64,000 nucleotides of DNA from Ruminococcus flavefaciens (lineage in GTDB: Bacteria; Bacillota; Clostridia; Oscillospirales; Ruminococcaceae). Positions 45,709 to 54,303 of the stretch are shown here, piece after piece (position 1 is the stretch's first letter; each line of letters begins with the position of its first letter). The DNA is taken from the NCBI RefSeq assembly GCF_900116855.1, contig NZ_UETD01000002.1, forward strand, positions 339,744 through 403,743, read 5' to 3'. A program made the translations under genes and the position numbers. A model generated the notes under the pieces. That model worked only from the letters and a program-made list of their open reading frames with translations. It was not told the DNA's origin and ran no database searches.

Positions 45709-46881
45709 TTATACCGATTTGAAGTTATTTTCCTCATCAAGATACCACATTGGCAATGAAGTACCATTGGGAGTTGTGGGTGACAGACCGATAATGCTGA
45801 TATTATCGGGGCTGTCCACATGACGTGTGATGACACCGAAATCTCCGGCAGCATCCGTAGTCGCTATGACGCAGGCACAAACTGAACCTCCGACGTGTGA
45901 CAGATCAACTCGTTTGTCGGGGATCACCTTGGCAGCAAGAACTTTCAGCAATAGCTGATCCGGATAATCGGGATTATCCACACACTCACTGACAGTCTCT
46001 CCCGAGCTTGTGCGATAGATGAAATTGCAGGCTATCCCCTGCTTTACAAGAAGTGAAAGGAGCCCGAAAACAGACCTTATGAGCTTTTCCTCGCCGATCA
46101 CCACATTTTCAACAGGGAAAACGCTGTGACGGTAAAGGTCAAGCACTACAACAGGCTGTACAGAGGCAACCGCCTCATCAAGACGCACCATCATCTTGCC
46201 CTTTTTCGATGAAAGCTTCCAGTTGATACGCTTCAGGGGATCGCCCAGCTCATACTCGCGGTGTTCATATCCCGGTGAGGTATTTGCCGAGAACAGCATA
46301 GCCGTATCATTCTCCTCCTCTTCATCACTGGTCAGCACCACATCCGCAATAGAGCGAAAAAGCTGTGATGAAGCCTTTATCTCGGGGACAGGCGGTATAA
46401 CGCCGATAGAGATCGGCTGCGGGAGCGGAGTTCTCAGCGGTAGCTTGAAAAAGCCCATAAATCCGCATGAATACATCTCTTTTATGCCAACTTCACCGTT
46501 TCCGCCGATAAGAGCATCAAGCTCAATGGTGAAGGTCCTTCTGGTCTCATTAAACATGGTAAGCTTTCGCTTTTTTATATCCTGCCCGAATATCTCGGAT
46601 GCATAGGGAACTATCTCCACGATAGCAAGCGGGAATATTCCCGTCTTTGTCACAGTGACCTTAACGGGAAGCTTTCCTCCCTTGGGCACATACGCATCGC
46701 AGTTGAAGCTGACCTTCACTCTTTTTCTTGCATAGAGCAGGAATCCCAGCGAAACAAGAGGGGCAAACAGGACAAACGCCAGCAGTATTATGCCCATTTC
46801 GCCGTCAATATAAAAAGTGAAGATGTAGACAAGAAATGCGACAGCAATAACGCTTACTATGCTTTTGATATGCTTGATCAT
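45709..46881 (-). CDS. DUF58 domain membrane protein
   Basis: 390 residues. Two N-terminal helices (SVIAVAFLVYIFTFYIDGEMGIILLAFVLFAPLVSL region), an Ig-like beta domain, and the DUF58 signature YELGDPLKRINWKLSSKKGKMMVRLDE, part of a vWA-like fold. The family works with MoxR ATPases. It overlaps moxR by 4 bp and lies 3 bp from the transglutaminase gene, which argues for a complex. Confidence 0.92.
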   Translation of the reverse strand: MIKHIKSIVSVIAVAFLVYIFTFYIDGEMGIILLAFVLFAPLVSLGFLLYARKRVKVSFNCDAYVPKGGKLPVKVTVTKTGIFPLAIVEIVPYASEIFGQDIKKRKLTMFNETRRTFTIELDALIGGNGEVGIKEMYSCGFMGFFKLPLRTPLPQPISIGVIPPVPEIKASSQLFRSIADVVLTSDEEEENDTAMLFSANTSPGYEHREYELGDPLKRINWKLSSKKGKMMVRLDEAVASVQPVVVLDLYRHSVFPVENVVIGEEKLIRSVFGLLSLLVKQGIACNFIYRTSSGETVSECVDNPDYPDQLLLKVLAAKVIPDKRVDLSHVGGSVCACVIATTDAAGDFGVITRHVDSPDNISIIGLSPTTPNGTSLPMWYLDEENNFKSV

Positions 46882-47816
46882 CTGATCATTGCAGGGACCT
46901 GACAGGTCCTCAGGAGGTTTTCGATATAAGCCTCGCCTGTGCCGAATGCAGTCTTGCCCTGCGGCGAAAGGATTATCCTGTGAGCCAGTACAGAAACAGC
47001 AACGTGCTTAACATCGTCGGGAGTAACATACTGTCTGTCATAAATGTACGCGAAGGCTCTTGAAGCCTTGAAAAGTGCAATGCTTCCACGGGGACTTATG
47101 CCGAGAACGACATTTCTGTCCTGACGGGTCGATGCCACAAGGTTTACGATATAAGCCTTGACATCGTCAGTTACCATTATGCGCTTGACCTCCTCCTGCA
47201 TTGCAGCGACGTCATTAACATTCATAACGGGTTCTGATATATTAGCGATAGGGTTATATCTTTCTGTTCTGCCAAGGATCATGATCTCCTCCTGAACAGT
47301 GGGATACCCCATAGAAAGCTTCATAAAGAATCTGTCCATCTGAGCCTCTGGCAGATGGAAGGTACCATAGGTCTCAACAGGGTTCTGCGTAGCCATTACA
47401 AGAAATGGTCTGGGAAGTTTATGTGTAACGCCGTCAAGACTTATCTGGCGTTCCTCCATAGCCTCCAGCAGCGCTGACTGGACCTTCGGCGAGGCACGAT
47501 TTATCTCATCTGCAAGGAGAAAATTACACATTACAGCACCGTCGCGGTAAACAAACTCGCCCTTAGCAGAATCAAGCATTGTAAAGCCTGCGATGTCAGA
47601 GGGCATGATGTCGGGAGTAAGCTGTATTCTGTTGAATTTTCCGCCGATAGAACGAGAAAGAGCGGTTATGAGCTGGGTTTTGCCTACACCGGGGACATCC
47701 TCTAGAAGAACGTGACCCTCACACAACAGAGCTGCGATGAGCTTCACGATAGTATCCTGCTTTCCGACGATGACTCTGCTGACGGATTCGGCAAGTCTGC
47801 TTATATTTGCATTCAT
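46878..47816 (-). CDS. MoxR family AAA+ ATPase
   Basis: 312 residues. Walker A GVGKTQL in LLEDVPGVGKTQLITALSR; Walker B LLADEINRASPKVQSALLEAMEE; sensor 1 ATQNPVETYGTFHLPEAQMDRF; and the AAA lid with GISPRGSIALFKASRA. MoxR proteins act as chaperone-like ATPases, usually with vWA-domain partners; here the partner is the DUF58 protein encoded next. First gene of the cluster, with its own promoter. Confidence 0.95.
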   Translation of the reverse strand: MNANISRLAESVSRVIVGKQDTIVKLIAALLCEGHVLLEDVPGVGKTQLITALSRSIGGKFNRIQLTPDIMPSDIAGFTMLDSAKGEFVYRDGAVMCNFLLADEINRASPKVQSALLEAMEERQISLDGVTHKLPRPFLVMATQNPVETYGTFHLPEAQMDRFFMKLSMGYPTVQEEIMILGRTERYNPIANISEPVMNVNDVAAMQEEVKRIMVTDDVKAYIVNLVASTRQDRNVVLGISPRGSIALFKASRAFAYIYDRQYVTPDDVKHVAVSVLAHRIILSPQGKTAFGTGEAYIENLLRTCQVPAMIR

Positions 47817-47858
47817 ATTTGTACCTCATCATTCTGAATATATTATCCAATTAAAACT

Positions 47859-47887
47859 ATTATATCATATTTTGACAATAACTGCAA
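47859..47887 (-). promoter_or_regulatory. Promoter of the moxR cluster
   Basis: Minus strand TTGCAG (47887-47882), 17 bp, TATAAT (47864-47859), about 40 bp ahead of moxR. Confidence 0.65.
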
Positions 47888-47901
47888 GGGAAATCCATAC
47901 G

Positions 47902-47944
47902 AAAAAAAGCCTGTATTATTGTAACATCTCACAATAATACAGGC
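47902..47944 (-). terminator. Terminator of the 48-kb membrane protein gene
   Basis: Minus strand GCCTGTATTATTGT, 8-nt loop, ACAATAATACAGGC, then seven Ts: a perfect 14-bp stem. It insulates the moxR promoter located just behind it. Confidence 0.92.
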
Positions 47945-48043
47945 ACTATAATGTGGAAAATTTGTCCAATTAGTTTTTCAATCAGGTGATTTCGCTCAGA
48001 AGAAGCACTTCTGTACCTAACTGCGAAAACAGTGTTTTTCTGA

Positions 48044-48721
48044 TCAATACCGTGGTCCCGACGCCATTTTTTTCTTTTTCATTATAGGAATGATTATTCC
48101 TCCGGCTCCGTATAACAATCCCACGACTCCAATTATGATCAGTACAAAGGAGGTTTTGTCGGGTCTTGAGTCCATGGCCTTGAGCTCGGCAAGCTCCCAG
48201 TCCTCAATGCCCATATCCTTTAAGGCGTCGCTTCTGAAGTTTTTATAGTCATCATCAGTCGGCTGCTCCCAGAGTCTGCCTTCAAAGTGAACAGGCTCAG
48301 GAATAGTCTCTGTTTCTTCGTCAAAAAAGTCGTTCCAGCCATCGATATTCTCATCGAATTGCTTTCTCAGTTCCTCCGAACTTACAGATACAACATAAAC
48401 AAAAGCGCCATTTGGATAGTCACCTGTCTCGAGATACTTATTGATCTGGTCTGATGTAAGGCTCTCAACCATATAATAGTATGTCTGTTTCGTGCTTGTT
48501 GTTATAAAACCCAGAGCTTTGCTCTTTTCCTCAATTACAGCAAATTGAGTATCAACACAGGCAATGTCGCCTTCAACTACGTTTTTCTCAGAAAAGTCCT
48601 CCATTGTTGCAGTGCTGAGGTCCATTGATTCACCGCTTAGGTATATCCTCGTCTCATTTATACCGATAACCAGCAAACCTATTCCTACGATTAATGCTAC
48701 CAATTTATATGCTATACTCAT
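48044..48721 (-). CDS. Hypothetical membrane protein, 225 aa
   Basis: I do not recognise the family. One helix at the N-terminus (LVALIVGIGLLVIGI), an acidic extracellular domain of about 150 residues (residues 25-185) and a second helix near the C-terminus (TSFVLIIIGVVGLLYGAGGIIIPIM) followed by basic MKKKKMASGPRY. Both ends are therefore probably cytoplasmic. The loop is rich in Asp and Glu and has one Cys (IACVDTQFAVIEE). It is monocistronic, lying between the tsf terminator and its own terminator. Confidence 0.75.
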   Translation of the reverse strand: MSIAYKLVALIVGIGLLVIGINETRIYLSGESMDLSTATMEDFSEKNVVEGDIACVDTQFAVIEEKSKALGFITTSTKQTYYYMVESLTSDQINKYLETGDYPNGAFVYVVSVSSEELRKQFDENIDGWNDFFDEETETIPEPVHFEGRLWEQPTDDDYKNFRSDALKDMGIEDWELAELKAMDSRPDKTSFVLIIIGVVGLLYGAGGIIIPIMKKKKMASGPRY

Positions 48722-48735
48722 AATAAATCACCTTA

Positions 48736-48768
48736 ATAAAAAAGCGGCAGCGCAAAAACGCCGCCGCT
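48736..48768 (-). terminator. Terminator of rpsB-tsf
   Basis: Minus strand AGCGGCGGCG, loop of six, CGCTGCCGCT, then TTTTTTATT, about 15 bp behind tsf. Confidence 0.9.
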
Positions 48769-48782
48769 GTATATACCATTGA

Positions 48783-49700
48783 TCACTTGATCATCTTAGC
48801 GATCTCGTCAGCAAGGTTGTCTTCCTTCTTCTCAACGCCTTCGCCGCGCTCGTAACGAACAACGTCAACGACCTTGATAGAACCACCGAGCTTCTTAGCC
48901 TCAGCATCAACATAACCCTGAACACTCATCTTGTCGTCCTTAACGAAAGCCTGCTCGAGGAGGCAGTTCTCACTGTAGTACTTGCCTATCTTACCCTCAA
49001 CGATCTTCGCACGAACCTGCTCGGGCTTGGAAGCCATCTTGGGATCCTCAGCCATCTGTGCCATCATGATCTCCTTCTCCTTCTCAAGTACCTCAGCAGG
49101 AACCTGCTCACGGCAGAGGTATGCAGCGTTAAGAGCAGCAGACTGCATAGCTACGTCCTTACCGATAGAAGCTACCTGATCAGCAGCAAGGTCTGTGTCC
49201 ATCTTTACGAGAACGCCGATGCTGCCGCCATTGTGGATGTAAGAAGCAAGCTTGCCCTCGAGTCTTACGAAACGACGGATAACGATGTTCTCACGGATCT
49301 TCATGCCTGCGAGCTCTGTGAGGACCTCGCCTACTGTATTGCTGCCGCCGCTGATCTGCATCTCCTTGAGAGCTTCAACGTCAGCAGGATTCTTCTCAAT
49401 GATAGTGTTAGCTACATTAGCAACGAAGTTTCTGATATCGTCTGTGTTAGCAGCGAAGTCAGTCTCTGTGTTTACTTCGAGGAGAACGCCTACCTCGCCT
49501 TTTACAACAGCAGTTACAACGCCCTCAGCAGCAGCTCTGCCGCTCTTCTTAGCCTGTGTAGCAAGTCCTTTTTCTCTGAGGAACTCGATAGCCTTGTCCA
49601 TATCGCCATCGTTCTCTTCGAGAGCCTTCTTACAGTCCATCATACCAACGCCTGTGGACTTCATGAGTTCTTTAATTTCAGCAACGGAAACCTTTCCCAT
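48783..49700 (-). CDS. tsf: Elongation factor Ts
   Basis: Nucleotide exchange factor of EF-Tu. 305 residues. The N-terminal UBA-like domain MGKVSVAEIKELMKSTGVGMMDCKKAL contains the family signature, followed by VKGEVGVLLEVNTETDFAA with the TDF contact to EF-Tu. The dimerisation region follows. Start is preceded by AGGAGGTAATTACA. It lies 80 bp behind rpsB, across an attenuator-like hairpin. Confidence 0.97.
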   Translation of the reverse strand: MGKVSVAEIKELMKSTGVGMMDCKKALEENDGDMDKAIEFLREKGLATQAKKSGRAAAEGVVTAVVKGEVGVLLEVNTETDFAANTDDIRNFVANVANTIIEKNPADVEALKEMQISGGSNTVGEVLTELAGMKIRENIVIRRFVRLEGKLASYIHNGGSIGVLVKMDTDLAADQVASIGKDVAMQSAALNAAYLCREQVPAEVLEKEKEIMMAQMAEDPKMASKPEQVRAKIVEGKIGKYYSENCLLEQAFVKDDKMSVQGYVDAEAKKLGGSIKVVDVVRYERGEGVEKKEDNLADEIAKMIK

Positions 49701-49736
49701 TGTAATTACCTCCTGTTATTTTAATATTAAATCCGC

Positions 49737-49765
49737 AAAAACCCGAAGGGTTAGTTCGGGTTTTT
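49737..49765 (-). terminator. Hairpin terminator/attenuator between rpsB and tsf
   Basis: Minus strand AAAAACCCGAA, 7-nt loop, TTCGGGTTTTT. Likely to allow partial readthrough into tsf. Confidence 0.75.
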
Positions 49766-49780
49766 GATTGTATTCTATGA

Positions 49781-50545
49781 TTATTCAGCGTCAGCCTCAG
49801 CTGTTTCAGCAGCAGCTTCCTCTGCGGGAGCCTCCTGAGCTTCCTCAGCAGCAGCTGTGTCATCGCCCTGTCTGCCTTCGATAACAGCGTTAGCGATCGT
49901 GCCTGCGATAAGCTTTACAGCTCTGATAGCGTCGTCGTTACCGGGGATAACGTAGTCAACTTCATCAGGATCGCAGTTTGTATCAACGATAGCAACGATC
50001 GGGATGTTGAGCTTCTTAGCCTCAGCTACAGCGATCTTTTCCTTGCGGGGGTCTACGATGAAGAGTGCTGCGGGGAGCTTCTTCATTGTCTTGATACCGC
50101 CGAGGAACTTCTCGAGCTTCTCTATTTCAAGGTTGAGCTTAACAACTTCCTTCTTGGGGAGGAGTGCGAATGTGCCGTCCTCTTCCATAGCGTGGAGCTG
50201 CTCAAGTCTCTTGATTCTTGTCTGGATCGTCTTGAAGTTGGTGAGCATACCGCCCAGCCATCTTGCATTTACATAATGAGCACCTGCTCTTGTAGCCTCT
50301 TCCTTAACGGAATCGCCGGCCTGCTTCTTTGTACCTACGAAAAGAACCTCGCCGCCCTGTGAAGCGATGTCGCGAACGAACATATAAGCTTCCTCAAGCT
50401 TCTTTACGGTCTTCTGAAGGTCGATGATGTAGATGCCGTTTCTCTCTGTGAAAATGTAGGGTGCCATTTTCGGGTTCCATCTTCTTGTCTGGTGTCCGAA
50501 ATGAACGCCTGCCTCAAGAAGCTGCTTCATTGATACTACTCCCAT
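49781..50545 (-). CDS. rpsB: 30S ribosomal protein S2
   Basis: 254 residues. [27 protein letters not shown] at the N-terminus, GTKKQAG and [31 protein letters not shown] are diagnostic; the tail is Ala/Glu-rich. The start MGVVSMKQ is supported by GGAGG 8 bp ahead. Its promoter and 90-nt leader lie upstream; the leader holds a CACAG/CTGTG hairpin. Confidence 0.97.
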   Translation of the reverse strand: MGVVSMKQLLEAGVHFGHQTRRWNPKMAPYIFTERNGIYIIDLQKTVKKLEEAYMFVRDIASQGGEVLFVGTKKQAGDSVKEEATRAGAHYVNARWLGGMLTNFKTIQTRIKRLEQLHAMEEDGTFALLPKKEVVKLNLEIEKLEKFLGGIKTMKKLPAALFIVDPRKEKIAVAEAKKLNIPIVAIVDTNCDPDEVDYVIPGNDDAIRAVKLIAGTIANAVIEGRQGDDTAAAEEAQEAPAEEAAAETAEADAE

Positions 50546-50660
50546 GGTGTAGTCCTCCTTAAAATTGGTTATTATTAATCCTCCGCCCGACTTAGCTCAG
50601 CAGCAACACAGACATCTGTGCACCAACCGCCGAAAGTACAAGCGTGCGAATTGCCTTAAT

Positions 50661-50689
50661 ATTATATCATTTTCCGCGATATTTTTCAA
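50661..50689 (-). promoter_or_regulatory. Promoter of rpsB-tsf
   Basis: Minus strand TTGAAA (50689-50684), 17 bp, TATAAT (50666-50661). The ylmC-like gene ends 15 bp upstream. Confidence 0.85.
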
Positions 50690-50704
50690 GCTTTTTCGCA
50701 ATAT

Positions 50705-51004
50705 CTATTTCAACAAACTTGAAAGTGAGTTTCTGCGCTTTTTTGTCGATTTCAGCTCATGAGGCTTTGCAGAGCGCTCCACAAGGATGATATCCTCCCC
50801 TACTACCCGTATCTCATCGCAGCTCAGTATCGTATCATCGTCCCTGCCAAGAAGACCGAAAAGTCTGCTGCTGCCGAATATGATGAGAGAGGTTATCCTC
50901 CCGCCGGAAATATCCAGCTCCACATCGTCTATGAAGCCGAGTCGCTCTCCCGATATCATATCTATGACTTCTTTCCTGCATATCTCATCGAAGCACACCT
51001 GCAA
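50705..51004 (-). CDS. YlmC/YmxH family PRC-barrel protein
   Basis: 99 residues. A PRC-barrel is seen in KEVIDMISGERLGFIDDVELDISGGRITSLII and EIRVVGEDIILVE. The family is common in spore-forming Clostridia and Bacilli, but its role is unclear. The start is a TTG (51004) with GAGGGGG 7 bp ahead; the first ATG of the frame would remove conserved residues. It lies behind the LRR-dockerin gene on the same strand. Confidence 0.85.
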   Translation of the reverse strand: MQVCFDEICRKEVIDMISGERLGFIDDVELDISGGRITSLIIFGSSRLFGLLGRDDDTILSCDEIRVVGEDIILVERSAKPHELKSTKKRRNSLSSLLK

Positions 51005-51036
51005 GTCATCGCCCCCTCATACATTATATATGTATA

Positions 51037-52128
51037 TCAGCGCTGGAAAAAGAACTCCTCGGGAGTGTAATTCTTGCCGCTTGAGATAAACGCATAATAG
51101 GAAAGAACAAGTGAAGCGTCGATGGCATCCACAACAAAATCATCGTTCAGATCTGCTTTGAGTGCCTCAGAGTGTGAAAATGCGGAAACATTATCTTTAA
51201 CGGAGCTGTTTGCGTAGTCCGCAAGTATCAGCGAAGCATCGTTTGCGTCCACTTTGCCGTCATTGTTCATATCTCCGTACTTAAAGTCGAATTCCACAAA
51301 ATCAAAGCCATGATTCTTCGCATACTGCTCAGCCGCAGTTCCCTTGACTCCGAATATCTCGATATCCAAGGGCTGATCATAATCTCCTTCAAAATATGTA
51401 TAGCCTATACTGTACGGTGCTATATCGGTCACAGTTGGTGGGATTATAACGCGCTTCTGATACATATTGTTAAGCGCAGCATCCTTCTCTACGATCTTTA
51501 CGCCCGTGCAGAGTCTGAGTGTGTAAAGACTGCTCATGAACTGACAGGTGTGGTCTGTGAAAACCTCCATTCTGCCGGGGATAGAAAGGCTCTTTGCACC
51601 TGTGCATGCCTGAAATACTGCTATTTCCATTTTTTCAAGGCCTCTGTTTAATTTTATGGGCCACAGGTCATAGCAGTTGCTGAAAGCAAGGGCGTCTATC
51701 TGTTCAAGGCAGTTAGGGAAATTGAACTCATGAAGATTTTCACACTTAAAAAACGCATAAGTACCGATGGTCCTTATAGACTCTGGAAGCTTTACGGAGT
51801 AGAGTTCCTTCCTCTCTTTAAAGGCATATTTTCCTATCCTGTCAACTATGAGATTGTCCACGACCTCGGGCACCTCTATTTCCCTGTCATCAGTAAGGCA
51901 GGACTTCACTTCCAGCCTTGTGGGACCAAGCTGATAAACAGAGAACTTCAGTCCGTCCTTGATTATTTCATCGCCGATATCATAGTCCCAGTCGGATTTT
52001 ATCGGCGTTTCAGTAGTTTCTTCCGTTGTTTCTACAATAGTTTCACCGTCGTCCGCAAATGCTGTAAAAGGCACAGCTGATGTAAGCACGAATGCTGCGA
52101 GCAAGGCTGCAAATGGTCTGTTTTTCAT
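51037..52128 (-). CDS. Secreted leucine-rich-repeat (BspA-like) protein with dockerin
   Basis: 363 residues. Signal peptide MKNRPFAALLAAFVLTSAVPFTAFA. After a Thr/Glu-rich stretch, BspA-type LRR_5 repeats cover about residues 80-265 (VDRIGKYAFKERKELYSVKLPESIRTIGTYAFFKCENL region; IDALAFSNCYDLWPIKL; IPGRMEVFTDHT). The C-terminus is a type I dockerin (GDMNNDGKVDANDASLILADY; ADLNDDFVVDAIDASLVLSYY). Probably a binding protein on the cellulosome. I take ATG 52128 over a GTG three codons upstream because GGAGTGATCGGT gives correct spacing. Confidence 0.87.
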   Translation of the reverse strand: MKNRPFAALLAAFVLTSAVPFTAFADDGETIVETTEETTETPIKSDWDYDIGDEIIKDGLKFSVYQLGPTRLEVKSCLTDDREIEVPEVVDNLIVDRIGKYAFKERKELYSVKLPESIRTIGTYAFFKCENLHEFNFPNCLEQIDALAFSNCYDLWPIKLNRGLEKMEIAVFQACTGAKSLSIPGRMEVFTDHTCQFMSSLYTLRLCTGVKIVEKDAALNNMYQKRVIIPPTVTDIAPYSIGYTYFEGDYDQPLDIEIFGVKGTAAEQYAKNHGFDFVEFDFKYGDMNNDGKVDANDASLILADYANSSVKDNVSAFSHSEALKADLNDDFVVDAIDASLVLSYYAFISSGKNYTPEEFFFQR

Positions 52129-52217
52129 ACCGATCACTCCGTTCTTAATTATAATGTATTGCTGACTATCACAACAGCTCCACGTTCATGAAAAGCTGTT
52201 CATCATCCTGCACAGCT

Positions 52218-52252
52218 AAAAAAACCGCGGCAGCCGCTATTGCAGCCGCCGC
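52218..52252 (-). terminator. Terminator of the small sortase-signal gene
   Basis: Minus strand GCGGCGGCTGC, loop AATA, GCGGCTGCCGC then GG and seven Ts. Confidence 0.87.
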
Positions 52253-52270
52253 AGCTATCAGACTATGACA

Positions 52271-52438
52271 TTATTCCTCGTCGTCGTCATCATCGTCCTT
52301 GCTCTTTTTCTTGGCAAAGACAGCTGTTCCTACAGCAAGGAGCAAAGCTCCGATAATGATACCGATGAGTAATCCCTTGGGGAAAGTATCTCCTGTCTGC
52401 GGAATTGCCGCAGCTAATACAGCTAACATTTCTGCCAT
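52271..52438 (-). CDS. 55-residue protein consisting mainly of a sortase-type sorting signal
   Basis: The protein starts MAEMLAVLAAAIPQTGDTFP, in which IPQTGD resembles an LPxTG sortase motif. A membrane helix follows (LLIGIIIGALLLAVGTAVFA), then KKKSKDDDDDDEE. Unlike usual LPxTG proteins it has no long exported domain and no classical signal peptide; the charged tail is acidic after the KKK. Start ATG has AGGAGG ahead and a strong terminator follows the stop, so it is a real transcription unit. It could be a sortase substrate, a membrane microprotein, or both. Confidence 0.75.
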   Translation of the reverse strand: MAEMLAVLAAAIPQTGDTFPKGLLIGIIIGALLLAVGTAVFAKKKSKDDDDDDEE

Positions 52439-52571
52439 TTTATTGTCCTCCTGTTATATGTATATTGCTTCACTGATTATTGTAACACATTGAACCTGAT
52501 TTGTCAAATATCAAAAAGCCATGCTTAACCGTTGGATTTGTACAGCAGTTTTACGGGCAATATTGATTTGA

Positions 52572-54023
52572 TCAGAATCTGAAATCACGCTTGCCGCCGT
52601 TCTTTATTTCGTCAAGATAATCCATAGCACGCTGTCTGCGCTTCTCGTCGGGAACGTTGAGTATCTCCTTTGCGATGAGAGCCTCGCCTACCGCCTTCGT
52701 CTCGGGCGAAGCATAATCGGTAAGGTACTCCTGAAGGGTCATTAGCGCATTGGGGTGACAGCAGTTCTGTATCTGCCCCACCTTACAAAGAGCCATGAAG
52801 CGGTCGCCTGTTCTGCCCTCGCGGTAGCAGGCTGTGCAGAATGACGGGATATGTCCCATGTCCATGAGCCATTTTACTACCTCATCGAGAGAACGCTGGT
52901 CGGAAACGTCAAACTGCTCTGTATCGTGAGGTCTCTCCTCGGGAGTATATCCTGCATAGCCGCCGACAGATGTTCTCGAACCGCCTGAGATCTGTGATAC
53001 GCCAAGCTCAAGCACCTTTTCACGACATGACTCATTCTCACGGGTAGAAATGATCATGCCGGTGTAAGGAACTGCTATTCTGATACAAGCGATTATCTTT
53101 GCAAAGGTATCGTCATCGATTCCGTTGTCGAAAACAGTGGGGTCGATATCGGAAGCTCTCTTTACTCGTGGAACGCTTATGGTGTGGGGACCTACACCGT
53201 GAACTGCTTCGAGGTGCTCAGCGTGCATGAGAAGTCCAGCGAACTCATACTTGTACATATCAAGTCCGAAGAGAACGCCCAGACCAACATCGTCGATACC
53301 GCCCTCCATAGCGCGGTCCATAGCTTCGGTATGGTAAGCATAGTTGTGCTTGGGTCCTGCAGGGTGGAGCCTCTCATAGCTCTCCTTGTGGTAGGTCTCC
53401 TGAAAAAGGATATATGTACCGATGCCGGCATCATGGAGCTTCTTGTAGTTCTCAACAGTTGTAGCCGCAATGTTTACATTAACACGGCGGATAGCTCCGT
53501 TCTTGTGTTTGATGGAGTAGATAGTATTGATACATTCGAGAATGTACTCGATAGGATTGTTTACAGGGTCCTCGCCCGACTCGATGGCAAGACGCTTGTG
53601 ACCCATATCCTGAAGAGCAATGACCTCCTGACGAATCTCATCCTGAGTAAGCTTCTTTCGGGGAATCTCCTTGTTCTGCATATGATAGGGACAGTATACA
53701 CACTGATTAACGCAGTAATTGGAGAGGTAAAGAGGAGCAAACATAACTATTCTGTTGCCGTAGAAGGCTTCCTTTATCTCACGTGCAAGGTCGTACATCT
53801 TCTCTGTCATCTCGGGGATATCACAGGCGAGAAGCACACTTGCCTCACGGTGTGAAAGACCAGCACATTCAACACCTCTGCCTGTCTTTCTGGGTCTTGC
53901 CTTTTCCAGTATCTGCTCGATGAGAGCGCGGTTATGCTTGTTCTGCTCTGCATACTCCAGAGTAGCCTTTATTTCTTCATCGTTTATAAACTCCTCAGCC
54001 TTGAGGGACTTCATATCGTACAT
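52572..54023 (-). CDS. hydG: [FeFe] hydrogenase maturase HydG (radical SAM)
   Basis: Cleaves tyrosine to p-cresol, CO and cyanide, building the Fe(CO)2(CN)Cys synthon of the H-cluster. 483 residues. Radical-SAM motif NYCVNQCVYCPYH (CX3CX2C); C-terminal auxiliary cluster motif SFCTACYREGRTGDRFMALC. Typical segments IAAFETYHKES-like LFQETYHKESYERLHPAGPK and GGSRTSVGGY are present. It follows a TM1266-type gene by 31 bp and starts behind AGGAGG. HydE and HydF are not in the window; the hydrogenase structural genes are 20 kb away. Confidence 0.97.
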   Translation of the reverse strand: MYDMKSLKAEEFINDEEIKATLEYAEQNKHNRALIEQILEKARPRKTGRGVECAGLSHREASVLLACDIPEMTEKMYDLAREIKEAFYGNRIVMFAPLYLSNYCVNQCVYCPYHMQNKEIPRKKLTQDEIRQEVIALQDMGHKRLAIESGEDPVNNPIEYILECINTIYSIKHKNGAIRRVNVNIAATTVENYKKLHDAGIGTYILFQETYHKESYERLHPAGPKHNYAYHTEAMDRAMEGGIDDVGLGVLFGLDMYKYEFAGLLMHAEHLEAVHGVGPHTISVPRVKRASDIDPTVFDNGIDDDTFAKIIACIRIAVPYTGMIISTRENESCREKVLELGVSQISGGSRTSVGGYAGYTPEERPHDTEQFDVSDQRSLDEVVKWLMDMGHIPSFCTACYREGRTGDRFMALCKVGQIQNCCHPNALMTLQEYLTDYASPETKAVGEALIAKEILNVPDEKRRQRAMDYLDEIKNGGKRDFRF

Positions 54024-54054
54024 AATTATTCCTCCTGTTTGAAATTTAAACCTA

Positions 54055-54303
54055 TTACTTTTTGGATATTGCAGCCTTTACAGATACTCCCTGTATCTGC
54101 CCGAGCCTGCCTGTGAGACTGCTGATAACATCAGGCTCTGCGTCAAGAGCAACGGATATCAGCGATATTCCGCGCTCTTTGTACGGTATTCCCATACGTC
54201 CGATGATGATGTCGCTGTAATCGTGAAGAACATTGTTCACCTCTACAGCTGCAGACTGCTCATCGATTACGATAGCAGCTACCGCGATACGTTTATTTTC
54301 CAT
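54055..54303 (-). CDS. TM1266 family iron-only hydrogenase system regulator
   Basis: 82 residues with an ACT/ferredoxin-like beta-alpha-beta fold: MENKRIAVAAIVIDEQSAAVEVNNVLHDYSDIIIGRMGIPY and ISLISVALDAEPDVISSLTGRLGQIQGVSVKAAI. Proteins of this family are found with hydrogenase maturases and are annotated as putative regulators, but their target is unknown. First gene of the unit with hydG; GGAGGAG lies ahead of the ATG. Confidence 0.85.
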   Translation of the reverse strand: MENKRIAVAAIVIDEQSAAVEVNNVLHDYSDIIIGRMGIPYKERGISLISVALDAEPDVISSLTGRLGQIQGVSVKAAISKK

